Positions 18,112-28,249 of a stretch of 64,000 nucleotides of DNA are shown here, one piece after another. The notes under the pieces are model-generated. The model made no database searches. It worked only from the letters and a program-made list of their open reading frames with translations, and was not told the DNA's origin. The translations under genes were made by a program, and so were the position numbers. Source of the DNA: Mycolicibacterium phocaicum (GTDB lineage: Bacteria > Actinomycetota > Actinomycetes > Mycobacteriales > Mycobacteriaceae); the NCBI RefSeq assembly GCF_010731115.1, contig NZ_AP022616.1, positions 5,766,001 through 5,830,000 of the forward strand, read 5' to 3'. The number at the start of each line of letters is the position of its first letter. Position 1 is the first letter of the stretch.

Positions 18112-19305
18112 TCAACTGCGCCGCGCCTGGCGGAACGGGATGTCGCGGTCGGGTTCGGGTTCCTTCGCCAGCCCCAGGACACGCTCGCCGATGATGGTGC
18201 GCTGAATCTGGTCGGTGCCGCCGCCGATCGAGGTGAAGAACGCGTTGAGCGAAAGGAAGTTCACGTCGTCGGCCTCGGGGTTGTCGGGGCCCGCCAACAG
18301 TGATTCGGTTCCGATGATCTCGGTCTTAAGCGCCGCCTCGGAGTGCAGGATGCGTGACATCGCCAGCTTGCCCAGCGACATGATCGAACTCGACGTGCCC
18401 TGGCTGGTGGCGGCCTTGGCGCGAAGATTGTTGAGCCGGTTGAGTTCTCGCAACGCCAGCACATCCGCGAGCCGCTCCCGCAGGGCGGCGTCATCGAGGC
18501 GTCCGTGCTCGCGGGCCAGTTCCACGAGGCTGTCGGCCTTGGACTTGTTGCGCGATCCGCGTCCACCGTCGCCCATGATGGATCGTTCGTATGCCAGGGC
18601 GGTCTGCAGGACGCGCCAGCCGTTCCCTTCTCCACCAATGAGATTCGCGTGCGGAACCGTGGCGTCGGAGATGAACACCTCGTTGAAATGCGCCTCACCG
18701 GTGATCTGCACGAGAGGCCGCACCTCGATGCCGGGCTGACGCATCGGGATGATGAAGTAGCTCATGCCCTTGTGCTTGGGTGCATCCCAGTCGGTGCGCG
18801 CGATCAGCAGACCGTACTCGGACGTCGCCGCACCCGAGGTCCACACCTTCTGGCCGTTGACCACCCAGCGGTCGCCGTCGCGTATCGCGGTGGTGCTCAC
18901 GCCGGCCAGGTCCGATCCGGCGCCGGGCTCGCTGTAGAGCAGACAGGTGCGCGCTGCCCCGGTCAGAAAGTCCCGTAGCAGTTGGTGTTTCAGCTCGTCC
19001 GAGCCGAACGCGAACAGGGTGTTGGCGGGGATGTTGTGCTTGTCCTGACAGGCGCCGGTGGCCTTGACGGCGCGGAACTCCTGGTGGATCACCGCGGCGA
19101 GTTTGCTCGGGTAGCCGCGGCCGAACCACTCGGCCGGATAGGTGGGCACGGCGTAGCCGGCGTCGAGGACCTTTTCCCGCCAGGCGATTTCCTCGGGCGA
19201 GCTGACCCAGGGGTCGTCCGACGGCGGCAACGCGGTCCAGTTCTGCGCGAGCCAGTCGCGTACCTCGGTACGCAGGTCAGCGGGATTCGGTGCGGTGGTG
19301 CTCAT
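18112..19305 (-). CDS. Acyl-CoA dehydrogenase (FadE-type)
   Basis: 397 residues from ATG 19305 (MSTTAPNPADLRTEVRDWL), 1 nt after the stop of the upstream dehydrogenase. N-terminal helical domain with YPAEWFGRGYPSKLAAVIHQEF, FAD/acyl site LLYSEPGAGSDLAGVSTTAIRDG and a long C-terminal domain. It likely pairs with the next dehydrogenase as a heteromeric alpha2beta2 enzyme of the kind used on steroid side chains and other bulky acyl-CoAs; heteromer formation is inference. Confidence 0.9.
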   Translation of the reverse strand: MSTTAPNPADLRTEVRDWLAQNWTALPPSDDPWVSSPEEIAWREKVLDAGYAVPTYPAEWFGRGYPSKLAAVIHQEFRAVKATGACQDKHNIPANTLFAFGSDELKHQLLRDFLTGAARTCLLYSEPGAGSDLAGVSTTAIRDGDRWVVNGQKVWTSGAATSEYGLLIARTDWDAPKHKGMSYFIIPMRQPGIEVRPLVQITGEAHFNEVFISDATVPHANLIGGEGNGWRVLQTALAYERSIMGDGGRGSRNKSKADSLVELAREHGRLDDAALRERLADVLALRELNRLNNLRAKAATSQGTSSSIMSLGKLAMSRILHSEAALKTEIIGTESLLAGPDNPEADDVNFLSLNAFFTSIGGGTDQIQRTIIGERVLGLAKEPEPDRDIPFRQARRS

Positions 19306-19306
19306 C

Positions 19307-20410
19307 TCAGGCGCCCTTCGCTGCCAGGTAGCGCTCACGATGATCACGTGAGCTGCCGAACAGTTGACGGCCGGTGCGCGCCCGGCGCAGGAACAGATGC
19401 GCGGGGTGCTCCCAGGTGAAGCCGATGCCGCCGTGCATCTGGATCGACTGCATGGCGGTGGTGTGATAGGCCTCGGCGCAAGCGAATCCGGCCAACGCGA
19501 CGGCGCCGTCCGCGTCGGTCGGGTCGGTATCGAATTGCGCGGCCGCGTGCTGTGCGGCCGAGGTGGCGGATTCGACTTCCAACAGCAGGTCGGCCGCCAT
19601 GTGCTTGATCGCCTGGAAGCTGCCGATGGGCCGCCCGAACTGGATACGGGTCTTGAGGTATTCGACGGTGACATCGAACAGGTGTCGGGCCCCGCCGACC
19701 TGTTCCCCGGCGAGGGCGATCACCGTGAGGGACAACGCGTGTTCGACGGCCGCCCAGCCTCCGGTGCCGATGCGACGGGCCGGGGTCCGGTCGAAGGTGA
19801 ACGTCGACAGTCGGACCGTGGCGTCGAAAACTGTTGCGGCGGTTCGGTCGAAGCCGGCCGCGTCCGGGGCAACCTCGAAGATGGCGATGCCCTCGTCGGC
19901 CTTCGCGACGACGATGATGACGTCGGCGATCTGCCCGTCGAGCACATAATGTGCGGCGCCCGTGAGTTGGTGCCCGTCACCGTGCCGAACTGCCTGAACC
20001 GCAACACCATCCGGTGCCCATGTGCCCCGGGACCCGGTGGCTGCCACGGTTGCGATCGAGGAACCCTCGGCCAACGCGGGCAAGAGCCGCGCCTTGTCGT
20101 CGTCGGTGCCGGCAGCCTGGATCAAGGCCGTGGCGAAGACCGCACTCGACAGGAACGGGGCAGGAAGTAAGGCGGCACCCGTGACCTCGGCGACCGCCTC
20201 GAGTTCCTGCGCGCCCAGCCCTACGCCACCGTATTCCGGGTCGACGATCAGGCCCGCGACGCCCTGGGCGGTCAGCTTGTTCCACAGGTCGCGGTCGAAT
20301 CCACTGTCGGTGCTCATCACCCGGCGGACGTCGGCTTCGGTGCAATGCTCACTGAGGAGGTCTTTGACGGCTGCGGCGAGTTCGGCGCGTTCGGCCACGC
20401 TCATCGTCAT
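19307..20410 (-). CDS. Acyl-CoA dehydrogenase (second FadE subunit)
   Basis: 367 residues from ATG 20410, preceded by AAGGGTG 6 nt upstream; an upstream in-frame start at 20482 has no support. N-terminal WNKLTAQGVAGLIVDPEYGGVGLGAQELEAVAEVTG; C-terminal TRIQFGRPIGSFQAIKHMAADL and MQSIQMHGGIGFTWEHPAHLFLRR. The middle domain is diverged, as in the partner subunits of heteromeric FadE pairs. First gene of the minus operon, divergent from the thiolase-like gene. Confidence 0.9.
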   Translation of the reverse strand: MTMSVAERAELAAAVKDLLSEHCTEADVRRVMSTDSGFDRDLWNKLTAQGVAGLIVDPEYGGVGLGAQELEAVAEVTGAALLPAPFLSSAVFATALIQAAGTDDDKARLLPALAEGSSIATVAATGSRGTWAPDGVAVQAVRHGDGHQLTGAAHYVLDGQIADVIIVVAKADEGIAIFEVAPDAAGFDRTAATVFDATVRLSTFTFDRTPARRIGTGGWAAVEHALSLTVIALAGEQVGGARHLFDVTVEYLKTRIQFGRPIGSFQAIKHMAADLLLEVESATSAAQHAAAQFDTDPTDADGAVALAGFACAEAYHTTAMQSIQMHGGIGFTWEHPAHLFLRRARTGRQLFGSSRDHRERYLAAKGA

Positions 20411-20474
20411 GTGTTCACCCTTCTGCATGTCAGGTCCATGCAACGTGCACGCCGCCGCCCTGTAAATCGCATTG

Positions 20475-20508
20475 TGCGACACCTGTCCGTTTCCTCATGC
20501 GACATCTG
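20475..20508. promoter_or_regulatory. Direct repeats in the bidirectional promoter of the acyl-CoA cluster
   Basis: TGCGACACCTG (20475-20485) and TGCGACATCTG (20498-20508) differ at one base and start 23 bp apart, about two helical turns. They sit in the 231-bp gap between the divergent dehydrogenase and thiolase genes. Candidate regulator-binding repeats, perhaps for the LysR protein of this operon; inferred only. Confidence 0.4.
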
Positions 20509-20641
20509 CGGGACCTGAGGGCCACTGGATGTCCTGAACGCTCATGTGTGGGTTTCCGTGCTGGTCGTTTACAGCGACGGCCGCAGCCCGCCAAGGTGGA
20601 GGTATCCCGGTGAAGGTCCGGCGCCAGAAGAGGAAATATCA

Positions 20642-22114
20642 GTGTCACTTGATCCCAGAACCCCGGTGCTCGTCGGCTACGGCCAGGTCAACCAGTACGA
20701 CGAGAACCCGGGTGGCGAGCCGGTCGACCTGATGGAGGCGGCGGCGCGAGAAGCCGCCGATGCGCGCGTCCTCGAGGCCGTCGACGCCGTGCGGATCGTC
20801 AACCTGCTGTCCGTCCGCTACCGCGATCCGGGCCTGTTGCTGGCGCAGCGCATCGGCGCCCCCGGCGCCGTGACGCGCTACACCCCGATCGGCGGCAACG
20901 TGCCGCAATCGTTGGTGAACCAGGCATGTCTGGACATCCAGCAGGGCCGCAGTGACGTGGTGCTGATCGCCGGCGGCGAGACCTGGCGGACGCGCACGCG
21001 GTTGAAGGCGCGCGGTGAGCGGTTGACCGGCACCGAGCAGGACCAGTCGGTGCCGCTCGCCCCCAGTGACCCCGAGTTCACCATGGCCGGGCCCGCCGAA
21101 CTTCGGATCGGGCTGGTGGCGCCGTCGCATGTGTACCCGATGTTCGAGCAGGCGCTGCGGATCGCCGCGGGGGAGGCCCCGGAGGAGCACCGGCGCCGGA
21201 TCGGCGAGTTGTGGGCGCGGTTCAGTCAGGTCGCCGCGGGCAATCCGCATGCGTGGAGCCGGGAGGCGGTGCCTGCCGAGCAGATCTGGCAGCCGGGTCC
21301 GGACAACCGGATGATCAGCTGGCCGTACACCAAGCTGATGAACTCCAACAACATGGTCGACCAAGGCGCGGCCCTGATCCTGACCTCGGTGGGCAAGGCG
21401 GAAGCCCTGCAGATTCCGAAGGAGCGCTGGGTCTTCCCGTACGCCGGCACCGACGCCCACGACACCTATCTCATCGGGGAGCGGGCGAGCTTCTCCGGTT
21501 CACCGGCGATCCGGATCGCGGGTCGCCGGGCATTGGAGCTGACCGGCCTCGGCATCGACGACATCGACACGGTCGACGTGTACTCGTGCTTCCCGTCGGC
21601 GGTGCAGGTCGCGGCCCGCGAACTGGGCCTGGGCCTCGATGATGCGGCGCGGCCGCTGACGGTGACCGGTGGTCTGACGTTCGCCGGCGGCCCGTGGAAC
21701 AACTACGTGTCGCATTCGATCGCCACCATGGCCGAGCAGTTGGTGGCCAATCCGGGTCAGGTCGGCCTGATCACCGCCAACGGCGGGTACCTGACCAAGC
21801 ACAGCTTCGGTGTCTACAGCACGCAGCCGCCTGCGCACGAATTCCGTTGGGAGGATGTGCAATCGGAGGTCGATGCCGAGCCGACGGTGGTGGCCGAGGA
21901 CGACTGGTCGGGCACCGGCACCGTGGAATCCTGGACCACACCGGTCACCCGTGACGGCGTCCCCGAGAAGGTGTTCGTCTCGGTCCGCACACCCAGCGGT
22001 AGCCGGGCGCTGGCGGTGATCGCCGATGCCTCGCAAGCCGAGGCCAGCACTCGCGAAGACCTCGCCGGAGCTGCCGTGACCGTCAAACCGGACGGCACCG
22101 CCGGGCTGGAGTAA
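20642..22114 (+). CDS. Thiolase-like acetyl-CoA acetyltransferase (SCP2-thiolase type)
   Basis: 490 residues from GTG 20642, with GAGGAA 6-7 nt upstream. It has the thiolase fold of the SCP-x branch (MISWPYTKLMNSNNMVDQGAALIL, LGIDDIDTVDVYSCFPSAVQVAA, NGGYLTKHSFGVYST). Where classical thiolases carry the nucleophilic Cys (NxxC), this protein reads Asn86-Val-Pro-Gln89; the C-terminal GHP motif reads KHS. It may be a retro-aldolase-like or otherwise altered member. Divergent from the two-dehydrogenase operon, which suggests the same pathway. Confidence 0.85.
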   Translation: MSLDPRTPVLVGYGQVNQYDENPGGEPVDLMEAAAREAADARVLEAVDAVRIVNLLSVRYRDPGLLLAQRIGAPGAVTRYTPIGGNVPQSLVNQACLDIQQGRSDVVLIAGGETWRTRTRLKARGERLTGTEQDQSVPLAPSDPEFTMAGPAELRIGLVAPSHVYPMFEQALRIAAGEAPEEHRRRIGELWARFSQVAAGNPHAWSREAVPAEQIWQPGPDNRMISWPYTKLMNSNNMVDQGAALILTSVGKAEALQIPKERWVFPYAGTDAHDTYLIGERASFSGSPAIRIAGRRALELTGLGIDDIDTVDVYSCFPSAVQVAARELGLGLDDAARPLTVTGGLTFAGGPWNNYVSHSIATMAEQLVANPGQVGLITANGGYLTKHSFGVYSTQPPAHEFRWEDVQSEVDAEPTVVAEDDWSGTGTVESWTTPVTRDGVPEKVFVSVRTPSGSRALAVIADASQAEASTREDLAGAAVTVKPDGTAGLE

Positions 22115-22237
22115 GCCGACAGCGAACAACGGTGCGCCGCAGGGAATAGATCGACGACCTCCCTCGCTGAATCTGTGCACTAGTGCCGACGTTGCCCGTC
22201 GCCCAGGTGTGCGATCTCAAAAGCATTGTCGGAGTTC

Positions 22238-22438
22238 GTGAAGGGATACCGAGATGGCTACCGACGCTGCGTCAGTTGGCTTCCACCCCGCCGCGGCCGC
22301 GATGCGCACTGGTGGTCGGACAAGACCACCGCGTTCGTGACCAGACTGCATCTGGCCGCGAAAGTGCGCCAGCCGGAGACATTCCGCCACAGAGCATTCG
22401 AGCAGGCCGCCACCGAACGCGAAATGTGGCGGCTCTGA
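22238..22438 (+). CDS. Small hypothetical protein
   Basis: 66 residues from GTG 22238 with GGAG about 5 nt upstream; TTG 22226 is an alternative. The sequence is basic and aromatic (KGYRDGYRRCVSWLPPRRGRD, WWSDKTTAFVTRLHLAAKVRQ), with codon third positions rich in G/C as in real local genes. No family is recognised and no membrane segment is seen. It could be a chance frame. Confidence 0.35.
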   Translation: MKGYRDGYRRCVSWLPPRRGRDAHWWSDKTTAFVTRLHLAAKVRQPETFRHRAFEQAATEREMWRL

Positions 22439-22506
22439 GCCTTTTCGCCTGACGACATGACTCGCGTGCGTCATGCTGATTGTCTGTCCGTCGTCAGGAG
22501 GTAGCG

Positions 22507-22881
22507 GTGTCAGTGGCGTCCAACGTCGTCGTCGGCGTCAATGCGGTGTTCTTTGCGGGCATGGGCGTGCGGGCCCTGACCGCACCGGCGGAGATGTTGC
22601 GACCATTCGGAATCACCTTGGGCGAAGCGGCATCTCGGGCCGAGGTGCGGGCGGTCTATGGTGGTTTCGGATTGGCCATCGCGGCGATCCTCGGATACGC
22701 CATCGCGGCGCCGGAGCAGATCCGTATCGGCATCGTGGTCACCGTGAGCGTGGCCTTGCTCGGTATGGCATTCGGGCGGGTGTGCGCGGCGCTCGCCGGT
22801 GATCGAACGTCGTTCTACCCCAACCAGTTCTACGGCATCGTCGAAGTGATTCTGGCGGCGTCTCTGTTGTGGGCCGCATAG
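22507..22881 (+). CDS. DUF4345 family membrane protein
   Basis: 124 residues from GTG 22507, preceded by a perfect AGGAGG at 22496-22501. Four hydrophobic helices and the DUF4345 pattern (GVRALTAPAEMLRPFGI, AEVRAVYGGFGLAIAAIL, FYGIVEVILAASLLW). Function unknown. A strong hairpin follows its stop. Confidence 0.8.
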   Translation: MSVASNVVVGVNAVFFAGMGVRALTAPAEMLRPFGITLGEAASRAEVRAVYGGFGLAIAAILGYAIAAPEQIRIGIVVTVSVALLGMAFGRVCAALAGDRTSFYPNQFYGIVEVILAASLLWAA

Positions 22882-22891
22882 CGAACAAGAC

Positions 22892-22927
22892 AAATGTCCC
22901 CGGCACGCCGTTGTGCCGGGGACATTT
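22892..22927. terminator. Bidirectional hairpin terminator
   Basis: A perfect 15-bp stem (22892-22906 with 22913-22927) closes a 6-nt loop between two convergent genes. The stem starts AAATGTCC and ends GGACATTT, so each side gives a short T-run. Best intrinsic terminator in the window. Confidence 0.88.
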
Positions 22928-22957
22928 CTATTGCGCGGCCGGGGAAGCCGCGCAAAT

Positions 22958-24072
22958 CTAGGGGGCCATGGTCAGCCAGTCGGGGAAGCCCGACGGGTCG
23001 TGGCGGCCGAGCGCACCGTGCTCGAACAGGCCCCAGCCTTCGGCGGGCGGCTTGTTGCCCTCATGGCACACCGCACGCCCGACGTGGTCGATGACGCCGA
23101 AGCCGGAGCGCGCGATGATCCCGGGGTCGGTCATGTCGTAGGTAAGGCGTTCGGTGAACTTCTCGCCCTTCCACATGCCGTGCAGCCAGTCGGCGTCACC
23201 GCCGTAGCCGCCGCCCACATGGATCGGCACCGGCAGCTTGGATTCCACATCGAAGCGGACCGGGGTGCCGTCCAGCGCCGTCGCCTCGATGGTGGCACCG
23301 GTGGGAATGCGGGTACCGGAGACGTAGTGGATCTTCACGCGCGGCCAGCCGAGCTGCTCGACGCGTCCGTCCTTCCAGACGCGGCTGCAGTCGTTGAGCG
23401 ACCGGAAGCCGTCGGGAGCTTCCTGGATGATCATCACGAGCGAGAACTCCTCGAACGCGATCGGCACGTACAGCCACCACATGCCCTCGAAAGGTGGATC
23501 CGCCGGGCGCCCGGCCGGCTCGGCCTCACCGACGGGGCGGATGCCCCAGGACCGGTCACGCGAACCGATCCAGGTGTCCGGGCTGACCTTGATGTCTTCA
23601 CCGTCGATGGCGAGGGTGCCGCTCCACGAACCCAGCTGAGCGAAGCGCTGCGCATTCAGCGTGACGCGGTTGCCCTGCCGCATGAGGTGCGGCTGTTCCT
23701 GCACCACGTCGAACAGGCCGTTCCACGTCAGGTCCGCGGCAATGCCCTCCGTCTCATCGAGCACGATGCGCACCTGGTGCAGCGGGTCGGTGACCTCGAT
23801 GCGATAGCCGACGACGTGCTGGTTCAACCGGTCCTGGTCGATCGCGTCGGACAGGTGGACAGCGGTCTGGGTGTCACCGCGGCGGACGAGGAAGTAGGCG
23901 TCCTTCACCCCGAGGTTGGGGTAGTAGCCCATGCCGGTGATGACGAAGATGTCACCGGTGCGGTCGTGGGCGTTGAAGTAGCAGCGGTCGTAGAAGTTCC
24001 GGTCGCTGGATCCCGGCCACGCGATGGGCTGCGGGACCTGGTGGATCGGATATTCGTCCATGGGGCCGAGCA

Positions 24073-24073
<1 letters not shown>
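22958..24073 (-). CDS. Conserved hypothetical protein coupled to a phosphotransferase
   Basis: 371 residues from ATG 24073, which overlaps the upstream stop as TGATG. The sequence is beta-rich and soluble (HDRTGDIFVITGMGYYPN, DRSWGIRPVGEA, WWLYVPIAF), resembling the carotenoid 1,2-hydratase/AttH-like two-barrel proteins that commonly sit beside aminoglycoside-phosphotransferase-like genes in mycobacteria. That resemblance is weak and the function is unknown. Strict coupling to the phosphotransferase suggests a shared pathway. Confidence 0.8.
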
Positions 24074-25877
<1,804 letters not shown>

Positions 25878-26114
25878 GGTTGACGGTTTCGCTCGGAAGC
25901 TCTTGAACGCCAACGCCTTTGAATCACCATGCCAGTTGCCATGGACGTGATTTCGGTGTTGCCGCGCGCTGTTCTGAACACCGTCATCAGCGGCCCCCGG
26001 GCTGTTGGTAACGAATAGCGGTGGACGTCCACCGGGGCGGCGAGCACGAACACTCCTGCAATTGGGTTGCTTGGTTAGCGGTCTCGCGACGGTGCGTCGC
26101 CTACGATTGCTGGT

Positions 26115-26999
26115 GTGCCGGCTATGGATCGTCGCAGGATCATGATGATGATGGGCCTGGGCGCGGTTACCACAGTGCTGGGTGCCGCGAAGGCTGACGC
26201 CGACCCGCTGCCCGTTTTCCCAGGTCCGGTTACTGGTCCGGGGGCCGCGCCCGCTGCGCCCGCCGGCTCGTCGGCAGGCCCGGCGATGCTGTTCCGGGAG
26301 GAATTCAACGGCCCCGCGGGGGCACCGCCGGATCCGGCGTGGTGGTTCATCGTGCCTGAGCGCGAGGTCATCCGGAATCCCGTCGAATGGGACCAGCCCT
26401 ACAACATGGGCCGTTACGTGACCGATCAGGAGCACGTGTTCCAGGACGGCAAGGGCAACCTCGTCATTCGGGCCACCCGTGGTCCGGGCGCGAACATTCA
26501 GGAGCGTTATGCAAGCGCCAAGGTGGTCGGAAACTGGCGCGGCGGGGTCGGCACCACCTGGGAGGCGCGGATCAAGCTGAACTGCCTGACCGACGGCGCC
26601 TGGCCGGCCTTCTGGCTGCTCAACGACGATCCGGCCCGCGGCGGTGAGGTCGACCTGGTCGAGTGGTATGGCAACAGAGACTGGCCATCGGGGACAACGG
26701 TGCACGCCCGGCTGGACGGCACGTCGTTCGCCACCGATCCGCACCCGATCGACAGCGGGTGGCATACCTGGCGGATGACCTGGCAGCCGACCGGCATGTA
26801 CTTCTGGAAGGACTACGCGCCGGGGCAAGAGCCGTTTTTCACGGTGCCGGCCAATTCGTTGGACGACTGGCCCTTCAACGATCCGGGCTACACCTTGGCC
26901 CCGGTGTTCAACCTTGCTATCGGTGGCTCTGGCGGGCGCGAGCCCGCCGGCGGCAATTACCCCGCCGAGATGCTGATCGACTGGATTCGCGTCTTCTGA
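26115..26999 (+). CDS. Secreted glycoside hydrolase family 16 protein (Rv0315-like)
   Basis: 294 residues, the same length as M. tuberculosis Rv0315 and similar along its length. Signal peptide with a twin-arginine-like start (DRRRIMMMMGLGAVTTVLG, cut near ADA-DP), a Pro/Ala linker to about 50, then a GH16 beta-jelly roll. The catalytic GEVDLVEW places Glu178, Asp180 and Glu183 as in beta-1,3-glucanases. GTG 26115 and ATG 26124 are alternative starts; TACGAT at 26101-26106 would fit a -10 box for a leaderless message. The 237-bp gap before it holds no credible gene. Confidence 0.9.
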   Translation: MPAMDRRRIMMMMGLGAVTTVLGAAKADADPLPVFPGPVTGPGAAPAAPAGSSAGPAMLFREEFNGPAGAPPDPAWWFIVPEREVIRNPVEWDQPYNMGRYVTDQEHVFQDGKGNLVIRATRGPGANIQERYASAKVVGNWRGGVGTTWEARIKLNCLTDGAWPAFWLLNDDPARGGEVDLVEWYGNRDWPSGTTVHARLDGTSFATDPHPIDSGWHTWRMTWQPTGMYFWKDYAPGQEPFFTVPANSLDDWPFNDPGYTLAPVFNLAIGGSGGREPAGGNYPAEMLIDWIRVF

Positions 27000-27120
27000 T
27001 CAACGCGCCGACGGTGGTCGGTGTTGCCAGGTCTCTTTCTTTGGGCCGGCCCATGATCGCTGGCTCTTGCGGTACTGAGCGTGACGTGCGCGGGGAAGCC
27101 TTGGGTGCCATCGGTTTCGA

Positions 27121-27273
27121 TCACCACCGCGCCAGAACCTGCGTCCACCTGTCCGGCATCGGCTGCGGATCGGCGATCACCACACCCGCAGCGCATACGC
27201 ACGCCACGACGGATGCAGCGAACACTGTCGACGCCGTCATCAGGCGGCGCGCGGACACTCCAAATGCGGCCAT
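27121..27273 (-). CDS. Small exported protein, possibly truncated
   Basis: 50 residues from ATG 27273, with a strong AGGGGGA ribosome site 8 nt upstream. The whole protein is a signal peptide (basic start, hydrophobic 11-31, cleavage near VIADP) plus about 17 residues (DPQPMPDRWTQVLARW). Beyond the stop, another minus frame continues with protein-like sequence (VVIETDGTQGFPAHVTLSTA), so a frameshift could have cut a longer secreted protein. Either a genuine small secreted peptide or the head of a pseudogene. Confidence 0.5.
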   Translation of the reverse strand: MAAFGVSARRLMTASTVFAASVVACVCAAGVVIADPQPMPDRWTQVLARW

Positions 27274-27473
27274 GTATAGATCCCCCTGTGAAGACCAGTC
27301 CCAAGCCCCCCGGCTCGCTTGGTCTTTCACTCAATATCGCGAACAATCGCATAAGCCGACTGGCGCGTCAACCCGTACGCTCGCCGGCCAATGTGGGCAA
27401 ACCAGATAGGTAATCTAGGAAAGTGCGCGGCACGGCGGCGACGGCAAAATGGGGGATAACGTGAGCGTGCATA

Positions 27474-28181
27474 GTGTCTAGGGATGGCAGCGGCCAGGAT
27501 GGGCCTGGGATAAATGCGGCGTTGGCGCGCGCCAGCATCTTCCACGGCGTCGGGCCGGATGTTCTGGCCGCGGCGGTCGACCAACTTGACTGGGTGTCAT
27601 TTCCGCAGAGGCACAACGTGTTTCGTGAGGGGGATGCCGGTGATCGGCTGTACATCATCACTTCCGGCAGAGTCAAAGTCGCATGCGCGAGCAGTCAGTC
27701 CGACAGCCTGATCGCCGTTCTTGGGCCCTCCGATGTTTTCGGTGAACTCGCCCTCCTCGACCCGGGCCCCCGCACATCGACCGTCACCACAATCACGGCC
27801 GTGCGCGCCGCGACGATGACCCGCACAGCACTGCGCTCCTGGATGAGCCAGGAACCCGAGGCGGTTGAACAGATGCTTCGTCTGCTGGCACGTCGTCTGC
27901 GCCGAACCACCAACAAGCTGTGCGATCAGACGTTCAACGACGTCCCCGGGCGCCTGGCCACACTGCTCCTCGACCTGGCCAACCGATTCGGAGAATCCGA
28001 CCACGGGACACTGCGTGTCGACCATCAGCTTAACCAGATCGAACTTGCCCAACTCGCGGGCTCAACCCGTGAGTCGGCCAACAAGGCCCTTGCGACGTTT
28101 GTCGATCGGGGCTGGATTCGTATGCAAGGCAAGGCGATCTGCATTGTCGATCCAGCGGCTCTGGCCAAGCGCGCGAGATGA
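27474..28181 (+). CDS. Crp/Fnr-family regulator, CRP paralogue
   Basis: 235 residues from GTG 27474. It aligns with M. tuberculosis CRP (Rv3676): ARASIFHGVGPDVL, GDRLYIITSGRVKV, the cAMP-pocket residues Gly90-Glu91-Leu92 and Arg100-Thr101-Ser102 (GELALLDPGPRTS), and a C-terminal HTH (LNQIELAQLAGSTRESANKAL) with RGWIRMQGKAI. Retained pocket residues suggest it still binds cAMP. It appears to be a second Crp, as known in M. smegmatis. The start is uncertain because no ribosome site is adjacent. Confidence 0.9.
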   Translation: MSRDGSGQDGPGINAALARASIFHGVGPDVLAAAVDQLDWVSFPQRHNVFREGDAGDRLYIITSGRVKVACASSQSDSLIAVLGPSDVFGELALLDPGPRTSTVTTITAVRAATMTRTALRSWMSQEPEAVEQMLRLLARRLRRTTNKLCDQTFNDVPGRLATLLLDLANRFGESDHGTLRVDHQLNQIELAQLAGSTRESANKALATFVDRGWIRMQGKAICIVDPAALAKRAR

Positions 28182-28249
28182 TGTCGGGATGCGCGGGCGT
28201 GACCGGCTCGAGGCGGGTGCCTTGGTTATCGCCGAGCGGGTTCTGCCAT

